The notes beneath the pieces are model-generated. The model was not told the DNA's origin. It did no database searches and was given only the letters and a program-made list of their open reading frames with translations. Positions 49,089 through 56,931 of a stretch of 64,000 nucleotides of DNA are shown in pieces (within the stretch, counting starts at the first letter, position 1; each line of letters begins with the position of its first letter). The stretch covers positions 185,054-249,053 of the forward strand of contig NZ_JAHTKU010000005.1 of NCBI RefSeq assembly GCF_019192965.1, read 5' to 3'. The position numbers and the translations under genes were made by a program. This DNA is from Nocardioides daeguensis (GTDB lineage Bacteria > Actinomycetota > Actinomycetes > Propionibacteriales > Nocardioidaceae).

Positions 49089-49526
49089 ATGATCCGCGAG
49101 CACCCCGTCTTGACCACCGCGGCCGCCGCATTGGCCGGCCTCACGCTGGGCGTGGCGGTGACCTCCGGCGTGTCCGCGCTGCGAGAGGAGATCGACTCCG
49201 ACCTCTTCCGCGGATCGGATCCCGGCGCGGCCCGGTGGGACTGCGACGACGCCGAGGCGGTGGCCGTCGCCACGCTCGACGACGGGATCGTGCACGTGCT
49301 TCTGGTGCTCACCGACGAGCGGCGGCGATCGTGGGTGCTGAAGCGGTCGCCCTACCACCCGCGCACGGTCCTGGAGCCGCGCGACGACGGGACCTACCCC
49401 GTCATACGGGTCGCCGACGGCGACACCGATGGCGGATTCACGCGTCGGGTGTCACTGAGAGCGGACGGTGCCGACGCGTGGTGCACCGGGACCGTGTCGC
49501 TGGTCGAGGCGCCGGACATCGACTGA
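49089..49526 (+). CDS. Hypothetical membrane-anchored protein
   Basis: 145 residues. An N-terminal hydrophobic helix (VLTTAAAALAGLTLGVAVTS) is followed by an exported or periplasmic-side domain with two Cys (RWDCDDAEAV and DAWCTGTVSL). No family is recognised. ATG 49089 is 2 bases after the TetR stop, so it is probably in the TetR operon. It may not relate to amine uptake. Confidence 0.6.
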   Translation: MIREHPVLTTAAAALAGLTLGVAVTSGVSALREEIDSDLFRGSDPGAARWDCDDAEAVAVATLDDGIVHVLLVLTDERRRSWVLKRSPYHPRTVLEPRDDGTYPVIRVADGDTDGGFTRRVSLRADGADAWCTGTVSLVEAPDID

Positions 49527-49774
49527 TCCGCGGTGGTGCGCACCGGCGCGTCGACCGCCCACCGGACACCACCACTACTGCGGTCCGCTCAGAACCAGCA
49601 GGACCGTCGCTGGCCGCCGTTGGAGTACTTGCAGGTGTCGGGGGCGAACTCCGGCCAGCATGAAGGTTCCCGCGGCGCTCTCCCTCCGGACGTCGTACCG
49701 GCCGGCGAGACATCCCGACACAGAACTGTCACCGATGTCCTGAGACATCACAAGGAACTCGCTCCCCGAGACTC

Positions 49775-49802
49775 TTGACTCGAACACACGTTCGAGTAGA
49801 CT
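49775..49802 (+). promoter_or_regulatory. LexA-controlled (SOS) promoter
   Basis: TTGACT (49775-49780) and TAGACT (49797-49802) form a promoter with 16-bp spacing. A perfect actinobacterial SOS box, TCGAAC-N4-GTTCGA, occupies 49780-49795 and fills the spacer, so bound LexA would block both elements. ATG 49809 comes 6 bases after the -10. Confidence 0.9.
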
Positions 49803-49808
49803 GAGCGC

Positions 49809-51215
49809 ATGTCTTCTCTCGGGGCGCTCGACCAGGCCACAGCCGTGGCCGAGCGTGCCGCGGAGCTGGCCGGTGAGGACTGGGACGTGCTCGCCGGTCC
49901 GGACGCGGTGGCGGGCGTGGAGGCGATCACCGCCGCCCGTTCGTTTCTCGATGCCGCCCTGTTGCGGGGCATCGCACGTGTCGAGGCCACCGACGCGGTG
50001 CGTGGCCTCGGGTGGGCGACGGTCAAGGACTTCTTGACCCACCTCACCGGTGGCCACAAGGGCAGCGGTGGTGGGCTGGTCCGGGCGGTGGAGCAGCTGC
50101 GGGACCTGCCCGAGGTCCAGACCGCCCTCGAGGCCGGCCGGGTCACCCTGCCCCAGGCCCGCGCGATCGCGTCCAAGGTGCACACCCTGCCCCGGGTGCC
50201 GCAGTTCCGAACCGCGGTCGCCGAGGCGATGCTGGACCTGGTCGACACCCACGGCCACGACGCGTCCGGCCTGCAGACCGCGTTCAGCGACGTGGTGCGC
50301 GACCTCGACCCCGACAGCGCGATCGTCGACGCCGAGAAGGAACGCGTGAAGGCCGAACGGGCTGCCCACCACGCCCGGCACCTGTCCTTCGCCGAGGACG
50401 GCCACGGCGGAGTGCGCCTCAAGGGCTACGGCACCGTCGAAGACGCGGAGAGGATCAAGGCCACCCTGCACCCCCTCGCCGCACCGGTCACCACCGAACC
50501 CGGTGCCTGTGGCGGGGTGAGCCGGCGGCCGGGTGAGGCGATGTTCGACGAGAACGGTGTCGCCACCAGCGCACCCTGTCTGACCCCGGAGTGTGGGCAT
50601 GATGGCCGCGACCCGCGTCAGGCCGGGGCCCGGTTGTGGGACGCGCTGGTTGATGCGTGTGACCGGCTCGCCGCCACCGACGAGCTTCCTCGTGACCACG
50701 GGTCGAAGCCGCGGGTGGTGGTCCTCATCGACCAGGACAGCTTGAAGCAGCAGGTGATCGATGCCGGTCTGGCCCGCACCGGGCACACCCCGACCGGTGC
50801 CCGGTTCTCCGCGAGTGCGGTACGACGGCTGGCGTGTGATGCCGAGATCATCCCGAGCGTCCTCGGTGCCGAAGGCCAAGTTCTCGACGTGGGCCGGGCC
50901 CAACGTCTGGTGACCGCCGCGATCTGGATGGCGTTGGTCGTCCGGGACCGGCACTGTGCCTTCCCGGGCTGTACCCGGATGCCGTTGGCCTGCGATGCCC
51001 ACCACGTCGTGCATTGGGCCGACGGCGGCGCCACCAGCCTCGACAACCTCGTCATGCTCTGCCGTCACCACCACGTCCTGGTCCACCAGACGCCGTGGGC
51101 CGTCCACATCGACCCCGACACCCGACAACCCGTGTGGACCCCACCACCCAGACACACCCTCGACAGCCTCCGCGGGAGGGCGACCTACCGACCCGCCCGA
51201 CCACGCGCCGCCTGA
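49809..51215 (+). CDS. DUF222 and HNH endonuclease protein (13E12-like), SOS-controlled
   Basis: 468 residues. Residues about 15-330 form DUF222 (AITAARSFLDAALLRGIARV, VTLPQARAIASKVHTLPRVP). The C-terminus is an HNH nuclease: CAFPGCTRMPLACDAHHVVH and LDNLVMLCRHHHVLVH with His, Asn and His in place and two Cys pairs. This family is the 13E12 repeat group, often in several copies in Actinobacteria. An exact SOS box in the promoter shows DNA-damage control. Expected action is DNA cleavage, but the biological role is unknown. The transcript is predicted to be leaderless. Confidence 0.9.
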   Translation: MSSLGALDQATAVAERAAELAGEDWDVLAGPDAVAGVEAITAARSFLDAALLRGIARVEATDAVRGLGWATVKDFLTHLTGGHKGSGGGLVRAVEQLRDLPEVQTALEAGRVTLPQARAIASKVHTLPRVPQFRTAVAEAMLDLVDTHGHDASGLQTAFSDVVRDLDPDSAIVDAEKERVKAERAAHHARHLSFAEDGHGGVRLKGYGTVEDAERIKATLHPLAAPVTTEPGACGGVSRRPGEAMFDENGVATSAPCLTPECGHDGRDPRQAGARLWDALVDACDRLAATDELPRDHGSKPRVVVLIDQDSLKQQVIDAGLARTGHTPTGARFSASAVRRLACDAEIIPSVLGAEGQVLDVGRAQRLVTAAIWMALVVRDRHCAFPGCTRMPLACDAHHVVHWADGGATSLDNLVMLCRHHHVLVHQTPWAVHIDPDTRQPVWTPPPRHTLDSLRGRATYRPARPRAA

Positions 51216-51305
51216 CCTCGCCCCCGGTGTCACCCGGCGGGCTCCGGCGCTCGAGCCTGCCGCAAACCGAACGACAAGACGTGGGTGCGCCGCAAGAATC
51301 GCGGC

Positions 51306-51557
51306 GTGGACGGATACCCCTCACTGCACGTGTCGCTCAGCAACCCGGAGGGACCGGCGTCGACGGACCTTCCTCTCCTCCTGCACCGAGTCGCGGACAC
51401 GATCGAGGAGCTGGGCCTCACGCATGACGAGATCCTCGACCTCGTGATCTCGGGCGACGAGATCACCGAGTACGGGAGCTGGTGGAACGCGACCTTGTAC
51501 TGGTCGCCCCGCGACCCCGACGGCCCGACGTGGACTTCGACGCTGTTGAAGTCCTGA
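51306..51557 (+). CDS. Small hypothetical protein
   Basis: 83 residues from GTG 51306; GTG 51285 would add 7. DGYPSLHVSLSNPEGPASTD, LPLLLHRVADTIEELGLTHD and EITEYGSWWNATLYWSPRDP show a compact alpha/beta pattern with aromatic residues. No family is recognised. AAGAAT (51294-51299) 6 bases before GTG 51306 is a possible -10 of a leaderless transcript. It is 90 bases after the HNH gene. Confidence 0.6.
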   Translation: MDGYPSLHVSLSNPEGPASTDLPLLLHRVADTIEELGLTHDEILDLVISGDEITEYGSWWNATLYWSPRDPDGPTWTSTLLKS

Positions 51558-51641
51558 GCGTCCGGTCGACGGTCGTCGTCATGTGGCGGTGGACGACTTG
51601 CTGTCGAGGCAGCGTTCAGGACGCCTCCGCACCGCTCCCTC

Positions 51642-52091
51642 TCACCCGAACCGGGTCCACTGCTCCAGCACCACGAGCGTCTTCGTGCTGGCGACGGCCC
51701 GGCCCGAGCGCAGTAGGCCGACCACGCGGCGCAGGTCCTCGACCCCGTCGACCCGGATCCGCACCAGCGCGTCCGGGTCGCCGGCGAGGGTGAAGACCTC
51801 CTCGACCTCGGGGACCTGCGCGACGAACTCCATGATCTGGGCGAGGTCCAGGTCGTCCCCGAAGTGGAGCTCGGTCATCGCCTCGATGCCGGTGGCGATC
51901 CGGCCGTGGTTGATCTTGACCGTGTAGCGCTCGATCACGCCCTGCTTCTCCAGTCGCGCGATCCGGCGCTGCACCGGCGCGACCGTCAGCCCGACCGCCG
52001 TCGCGATCTCCCGCAGCGGGCGGCGGGCGTTCTCCCGCAGCAGGTCGAGGATCGCACGGTCGGTGGCGTCGAGGACGGCAGCATCGCTCAC
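51642..52091 (-). CDS. Lrp/AsnC family regulator
   Basis: 149 residues. The helix-turn-helix is LREIATAVGLTVAPVQRRIA followed by RLEKQGVIERYTV; the RAM domain follows (LAQIMEFVAQVPEVEEVFTL, AGDPDALVRIRV). TAGGTT (52099-52104 on the complement) stands 7 bases before GTG 52091, predicting a leaderless mRNA. It is divergent from the amino acid dehydrogenase, with a GCGCAA-N3-TTGCGC palindrome between, so it probably senses a branched-chain or aromatic amino acid and controls that operon. The BkdR-like setting supports it. Confidence 0.9.
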   Translation of the reverse strand: MSDAAVLDATDRAILDLLRENARRPLREIATAVGLTVAPVQRRIARLEKQGVIERYTVKINHGRIATGIEAMTELHFGDDLDLAQIMEFVAQVPEVEEVFTLAGDPDALVRIRVDGVEDLRRVVGLLRSGRAVASTKTLVVLEQWTRFG

Positions 52092-52113
52092 GCAACAGAA
52101 CCTACTCCCTACT

Positions 52114-52128
52114 GCGCAACCTTTGCGC
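52114..52128. promoter_or_regulatory. Candidate Lrp operator
   Basis: GCGCAACCTTTGCGC is a perfect palindrome of 6-bp arms with a 3-base centre. It is 23 bases from the Lrp start and about 95 bases before the dehydrogenase start, in the shared control region. Assignment to the Lrp protein rests on position only. Confidence 0.55.
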
Positions 52129-52222
52129 CAATACGCGACTCAGCACCATCACGATTGCCGATCGACGCCAAAGCGAGCGACAAGTCTTGTGACCCGGCCC
52201 ACCAGGCCCCAGGCTCGTGCGC

Positions 52223-53329
52223 ATGACCCTCACCGCGGCTCCCGCCGACCCCGTCGACCTGGTCTTCGAGCGCACCGACGAGCTCGCGTCCGCCGGCCAC
52301 GAGCAGGTGGTCTTCTGCCGTGACCGGGCCACGGGCCTGCACGCGATCATCGCGATCCACGACACCCGCCTCGGCCCGGCCCTCGGCGGCACCCGGTTCT
52401 ACCCGTACGCCAGCGAGGCCGAGGCGCTCACCGACGTGCTGCGCCTCTCCCAGGGGATGACCCACAAGGCGGCCGCGGCCGGGCTCGCGCTCGGCGGCGG
52501 CAAGGCCGTCATCATCGGCGACCCGGCCACGACCAAGACGCCCGCGCTGATGGCGGCCTACGGCCGGTTCGTGGACACGCTCTCCGGGCGCTACTTCACC
52601 GCCGCCGACGTGGGTACGACGGCGCAGGACCTCGACGCGGTCGCCACCGCCACGCGGTACGTCGTCGGCCACAACGGCGGCTCGGGCGACAGCGGCTTCT
52701 CCACCGCCTACGGCGTGTTCAGCGCGATGCGGGCGACCGCCGAGCACCGCTGGGGCCCCGACGGCCTGCGCGGCAGGACGGTCGGTGTCGAGGGCATCGG
52801 CAAGGTCGGCACCCACCTGGTCGCGCTGCTCCTCGAGGAGGGCGCCGAGGTCGTCGTGTCCGACGCCTCGCAGGCCGCACTGGCCCGCGTGGTCGAGCAG
52901 CACCCCGGCCTCACCACGCGCGCCAGCGTGCTCGACGCCCCCGTCGACGTCTACGCGCCGTGCGCCCTGGGCGCGACGCTCACCCCGTCCTCGGTCGAGG
53001 CGATCCGCGCGAGCATCGTCTGCGGCGCTGCCAACAACCAGCTCCTGGACTCCTCGGTCGCCCCGCTGCTCCAGCGGCGCGGCATCACCTGGGTCCCCGA
53101 CTACGTCGCCAACGCCGGCGGGCTGATCCAGGTCGCCGGCGAGATCGGGGACCGCACGCCCGAGGAGGTCCGCGGCGACGTCGCCGCGATCGCCACGACC
53201 GTCCGCGCGATCCTCACCCGCTCCGACGACAGCGGCCGGCTGCCCAGCGAGGTCGCCGCGCAGATCGTCACCGAACGCCTCGCCGCGGCGCCCGCTCGCG
53301 GCACCACCACCGAAGGGGTACGCCGATGA
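52223..53329 (+). CDS. Leu/Val/Phe-type amino acid dehydrogenase
   Basis: 368 residues of the Glu/Leu/Phe/Val dehydrogenase family. The catalytic Lys segment is QGMTHKAAAAGLALGGGKAV, preceded by HDTRLGPALGGTRF; the NAD site is GVEGIGKVGTHLVALLLEEG. Length (about 350-370) is that of leucine, valine or phenylalanine dehydrogenases, shorter than glutamate dehydrogenases. It deaminates an amino acid to the 2-oxo acid with NAD. CAGGCT stands 7 bases before ATG 52223, so a leaderless start is preferred over GTG 52217. The stop overlaps the next ATG, so it is coupled to the oxidoreductase that would use the oxo acid. Confidence 0.9.
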   Translation: MTLTAAPADPVDLVFERTDELASAGHEQVVFCRDRATGLHAIIAIHDTRLGPALGGTRFYPYASEAEALTDVLRLSQGMTHKAAAAGLALGGGKAVIIGDPATTKTPALMAAYGRFVDTLSGRYFTAADVGTTAQDLDAVATATRYVVGHNGGSGDSGFSTAYGVFSAMRATAEHRWGPDGLRGRTVGVEGIGKVGTHLVALLLEEGAEVVVSDASQAALARVVEQHPGLTTRASVLDAPVDVYAPCALGATLTPSSVEAIRASIVCGAANNQLLDSSVAPLLQRRGITWVPDYVANAGGLIQVAGEIGDRTPEEVRGDVAAIATTVRAILTRSDDSGRLPSEVAAQIVTERLAAAPARGTTTEGVRR

Positions 53330-56300
53330 CCGAGCTGCTCGCCCGACCGGCCGGCGAGCCGGCCGCTCCGTACGACCTCGACGACCGGTTCCGGGTCGAC
53401 GCCCCACCGACGCTGCTCACCGGCGTGCAGGCCATCGCCCGCCTCCTCGTCGAGCACCGCGCGCTCGACCGCCGCCGCGGCCTCAAGACCGCCTCCTTCG
53501 TGTCCGGCTACCAGGGCAGCCCGCTCGGCGGCCTCGACCGGATGCTCGCCGGCATGCAGGACGTGCTCGACGAGAACGACATCCGCTTCGTCCCGGGCCT
53601 CAACGAGGAGCTCGCCGCCACCGCCGTGTGGGGCAGCCAGCTCGACCTGCCGCTCGGCACCAGCAAGTACGACGGCGTGACCGGCTTCTGGTACGGCAAG
53701 GGCCCCGGCGTGGACCGGGCGACCGACGCCCTGCGCCACGCCAACATGTACGGCGTCAACCGCCGCGGCGGCGCCGTGCTGCTCGTCGGCGACGACCCGG
53801 CGTCCAAGTCCTCGACGGTGCCGGCCGTCAGCGAGCGGTCGCTGGCCGCGCTCGGCATCCCGGTGCTGTTCCCGCGCAGCTCCACCGAGATCGTCACCCT
53901 CGGCCTGCACGCGATCGAGATGTCGCGGGCCAGCGGCTGCGTGGTCGCGCTCAAGATCGTCGCCGACGTCGCCGACGGCGCGTGGGTCGTCGACAGCGCC
54001 GACCTCGACCTGACGCCGGTCACGCCTGCGATCGACTGGAACGGTCACCCCTACGCCTACACGCAGAGCCCGATCGTGCTGCGCCCGGCGATGATCGTCG
54101 GCGCCGAGGCGGAGCTCGTCGGCCCGCGCACGGCGCTGGTCCACGAGTACTCCGCCCGCAACGGCCTCAACGTGGTCGAGGTCGACGCCCCCGGGGCCCG
54201 CCTCGGCCTGGTCGCGTCCGGCAGCTGCTACGACTCGCTGCGCCAGGCGCTCACGGACCTCGGCGTCACCGACGAGGCGCTCACGGAGGCCGGCGTCCGG
54301 GTGCTGCGGATGGGCATGATGAGCCCGGTCGAGCCCGAGGCCGTGCTCCGCTTCGCCGAGGGCCTCGAGGAGATCGTGGTCGTCGAGGACAAGACCTCCT
54401 TCATGGAGATGCAGGTCCGCGACCTGCTCTACGGCACCGAGAACGCCCCGCGGATCCTCGGCAAGCGGGACGCGTCGGGCCGGCTGCTGATCCCCGCCGA
54501 CGGCGAGCTCACCGCCGGTCGGCTGCTCGCACCGCTGCGCCACGCCCTCGAGGGCTGGCTGACGGTGGCCCCGCCCCAGCGCCCGCGCACGTCGCTGCCG
54601 CTGCTTCCGGTCAACCGGTCGGCGTACTTCTGCTCGGGCTGCCCCCACAACCGCTCCACCGTGGTGCCCGAGGGCTCCATGGGCGGCGGCGGGATCGGCT
54701 GCCACGTGATGGTGACCATCTCCGACCGTCCGGAGAGCGCCGTCACCGGCGTGACCCAGATGGGCGGCGAGGGCGCCCAGTGGATCGGGCAGGCGTGGTT
54801 CACCGACGCCGGCCACATCTTCCAGAACGTCGGCGACGGCACCTTCTTCCACTCCGCGCAGCTCGCGGTGCAGGCCTGCATCGCCGCCGGGGTGAACATC
54901 ACCTACAAGCTGCTCTACAACGAGGTCGTCGCCATGACCGGCGCCCAGGACGCCGAGGGCGCTCTGTCCGTCGCGCAGCTGACCCACAAGCTGCGCACCG
55001 AGGGCGTCGCGAAGATCGTCGTGTGTGCCGACGACCCGGGCCGCCACCGCCGCCGCGACCTCGCGGCCGGCACCCTGCTGTGGCACCGCGACCGCCTCGA
55101 CGAGGCCCAGCTGCTGCTGCGCGAGACCCCCGGCGTCACCGTGCTGATCTACGACCAGCACTGCGCCGCCGACGCCCGCCGCCAGCGCAAGCGGGGCGCC
55201 CTGCCCGCCCGCACCCAGCGCGTCGTGATCAACGAGGCCGTGTGCGAGGGCTGCGGCGACTGCGGCGCGAAGAGCAACTGCCTGTCGGTGCAGCCCGTGG
55301 AGACCGAGTACGGCCGCAAGACCCGCATCGAGCAGACCTCCTGCAACACCGACTACAGCTGCCTCGACGGCGACTGCCCTTCCTTCGTCACCGTGGAGAC
55401 CGCGCCGCGCAAGCGCCGCAAGACACCCAAGGCGGCGAAGGCGGCGAAGGTCAAGCGCTCGTACCCGACCCCGCCGTCGGTCGTCGCGAGCACGGCGGAC
55501 CAGCCGGTCACCGCGACCCAGAACGTGTTCATGGCCGGCATCGGCGGCACCGGCATCGTGACCGTCAACCAGGTGCTGGCCACGGCCGCGCTGCGCGCCG
55601 GGTACGCCGTCGAGTCGCTCGACCAGACCGGCCTGAGCCAGAAGGCGGGGCCGGTCACCGGGCACCTGCGCTTCGCCGCCGGCGACCTCGAGCCGGCCAA
55701 CCGGCTCACCCCCGGGTCGGCCGACTGCCTCCTCGGCTTCGACCTGCTCACCCTCGCCGAGGACCGCAACCTGGCGTACGGCGACCCGGCCGTGACCCGC
55801 GCTGTGGTCTCGACCAGCCGCACCGCCACCGGTGCGATGGTCCACGACCCGACGGTGCAGCACCCCGACGAGGCCGGGCTGCTGGACCGGGTCCGCACCG
55901 CCAGCGTCGAGCTGTTCGACTTCGACGCGCTCGAGGCGGCGGACCGGATCTTCGGCAACACGGTCGCCGCGAACTTCCTGCTCGTCGGCGCCGCGCACCA
56001 GACCGGCGCGCTGCGGCTGCCCGCTGCGGCGATCGAGGAGGCCATCGAGATCAACGGCACCGCGGTCGCGGCCAACATCGCCGCCTTCCGCTGGGGTCGC
56101 GTGGCCGTCACCGACCCCGCCGCCTTCCGCGCGGCCGGGGCCGCGGCTGCCCCGGCGGCCCCGACGGCTCCGGTCCGCGAGGTCCCGGTGCCCGCCTCCG
56201 TGGCGGCCGCCGGCCTCGAGGGCGAGCTGCTGCGCCTGGTCTCGACGCGGGCCGCCAACCTGGTCGCCTACCAGGACGAGAGGCTCGCCGACGCCTACGT

Positions 56301-56850
56301 CGCCCTGGTCGCCCAGGTCGCCGCCGCCGAGCGGGCCGTCACCACGGACACCCGGTTCAGCGAGGCCGTGGCGCGCAACCTGTTCAAGCTGACGGCGTAC
56401 AAGGACGAGTACGAGGTCGCCCGGCTCCTCACCGACCCGGCCTTCCTCGCCTCGACCGGCGACGCCTTCCCCGGCGGCACGATCGCGTTCAAGCTGCACC
56501 CGCCGGTGCTGCGGGCGATGGGCCGCAAGTCGAAGATCTCGTTCGGCCCGAAGTCGCACGGCTCGCTGCGCGCCCTGGCCCGGATGAAGTCGCTGCGCGG
56601 CACCCGCGCGGACGTCTTCGGCTACGCCCACCTGCGCAAGGTGGAGCGCGACCTGCGCGACCACTACCGCGCGCTGGTCGCCGACCTCGCGACCGACCTG
56701 GCCGACCCGGCGTCGTACGACCGGGCGGTGCGGATCGCCGAGCTGCCCGACCTGGTCCGTGGCTACGAGACGGTCAAGCTGCGCAACGTCGAGGAGTACG
56801 CCGCCGCGCTCCGCGAGCTCGGCGTCACGCCGCCGGCGTCGATCGGCTGA
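53326..56850 (+). CDS. Fused indolepyruvate/2-oxoacid ferredoxin oxidoreductase
   Basis: 1174 residues. The N-terminal TPP-dependent alpha part has FVSGYQGSPLGGLDRML and VPGLNEELAATAVWGSQ. The next part has the TPP-binding segment GGGGIGCHVMV, GEGAQWIGQAW and NITYKLLYNEVVAMTG. A [4Fe-4S] cluster motif is CEGCGDCGAKSNCLSV, with more Cys after it. The gamma-like part starts at MAGIGGTGIVTVNQVLATAA. It turns a 2-oxo acid and CoA into acyl-CoA and CO2 with a ferredoxin-type acceptor. The fused single-chain form is known in aerobic bacteria. ATGA overlap with the dehydrogenase indicates one pathway. A terminator follows at 56876. Confidence 0.9.
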   Translation: MTELLARPAGEPAAPYDLDDRFRVDAPPTLLTGVQAIARLLVEHRALDRRRGLKTASFVSGYQGSPLGGLDRMLAGMQDVLDENDIRFVPGLNEELAATAVWGSQLDLPLGTSKYDGVTGFWYGKGPGVDRATDALRHANMYGVNRRGGAVLLVGDDPASKSSTVPAVSERSLAALGIPVLFPRSSTEIVTLGLHAIEMSRASGCVVALKIVADVADGAWVVDSADLDLTPVTPAIDWNGHPYAYTQSPIVLRPAMIVGAEAELVGPRTALVHEYSARNGLNVVEVDAPGARLGLVASGSCYDSLRQALTDLGVTDEALTEAGVRVLRMGMMSPVEPEAVLRFAEGLEEIVVVEDKTSFMEMQVRDLLYGTENAPRILGKRDASGRLLIPADGELTAGRLLAPLRHALEGWLTVAPPQRPRTSLPLLPVNRSAYFCSGCPHNRSTVVPEGSMGGGGIGCHVMVTISDRPESAVTGVTQMGGEGAQWIGQAWFTDAGHIFQNVGDGTFFHSAQLAVQACIAAGVNITYKLLYNEVVAMTGAQDAEGALSVAQLTHKLRTEGVAKIVVCADDPGRHRRRDLAAGTLLWHRDRLDEAQLLLRETPGVTVLIYDQHCAADARRQRKRGALPARTQRVVINEAVCEGCGDCGAKSNCLSVQPVETEYGRKTRIEQTSCNTDYSCLDGDCPSFVTVETAPRKRRKTPKAAKAAKVKRSYPTPPSVVASTADQPVTATQNVFMAGIGGTGIVTVNQVLATAALRAGYAVESLDQTGLSQKAGPVTGHLRFAAGDLEPANRLTPGSADCLLGFDLLTLAEDRNLAYGDPAVTRAVVSTSRTATGAMVHDPTVQHPDEAGLLDRVRTASVELFDFDALEAADRIFGNTVAANFLLVGAAHQTGALRLPAAAIEEAIEINGTAVAANIAAFRWGRVAVTDPAAFRAAGAAAAPAAPTAPVREVPVPASVAAAGLEGELLRLVSTRAANLVAYQDERLADAYVALVAQVAAAERAVTTDTRFSEAVARNLFKLTAYKDEYEVARLLTDPAFLASTGDAFPGGTIAFKLHPPVLRAMGRKSKISFGPKSHGSLRALARMKSLRGTRADVFGYAHLRKVERDLRDHYRALVADLATDLADPASYDRAVRIAELPDLVRGYETVKLRNVEEYAAALRELGVTPPASIG

Positions 56851-56875
56851 GGCAGCCGCGCCGCTGCCGACCACG

Positions 56876-56911
56876 CGACGAGGCCCCCACCGGATGGCGG
56901 GGGCCTCGTCG
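56876..56911. terminator. Two-way terminator hairpin
   Basis: Arms 56876-56888 (CGACGAGGCCCCC) and 56899-56911 are perfectly complementary with a 10-base loop. The hairpin lies between the convergent oxidoreductase and the secreted repeat protein, 26 and 21 bases from their stops. Confidence 0.85.
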
Positions 56912-56931
56912 TCTGCTCTGCTCGATGAGCG

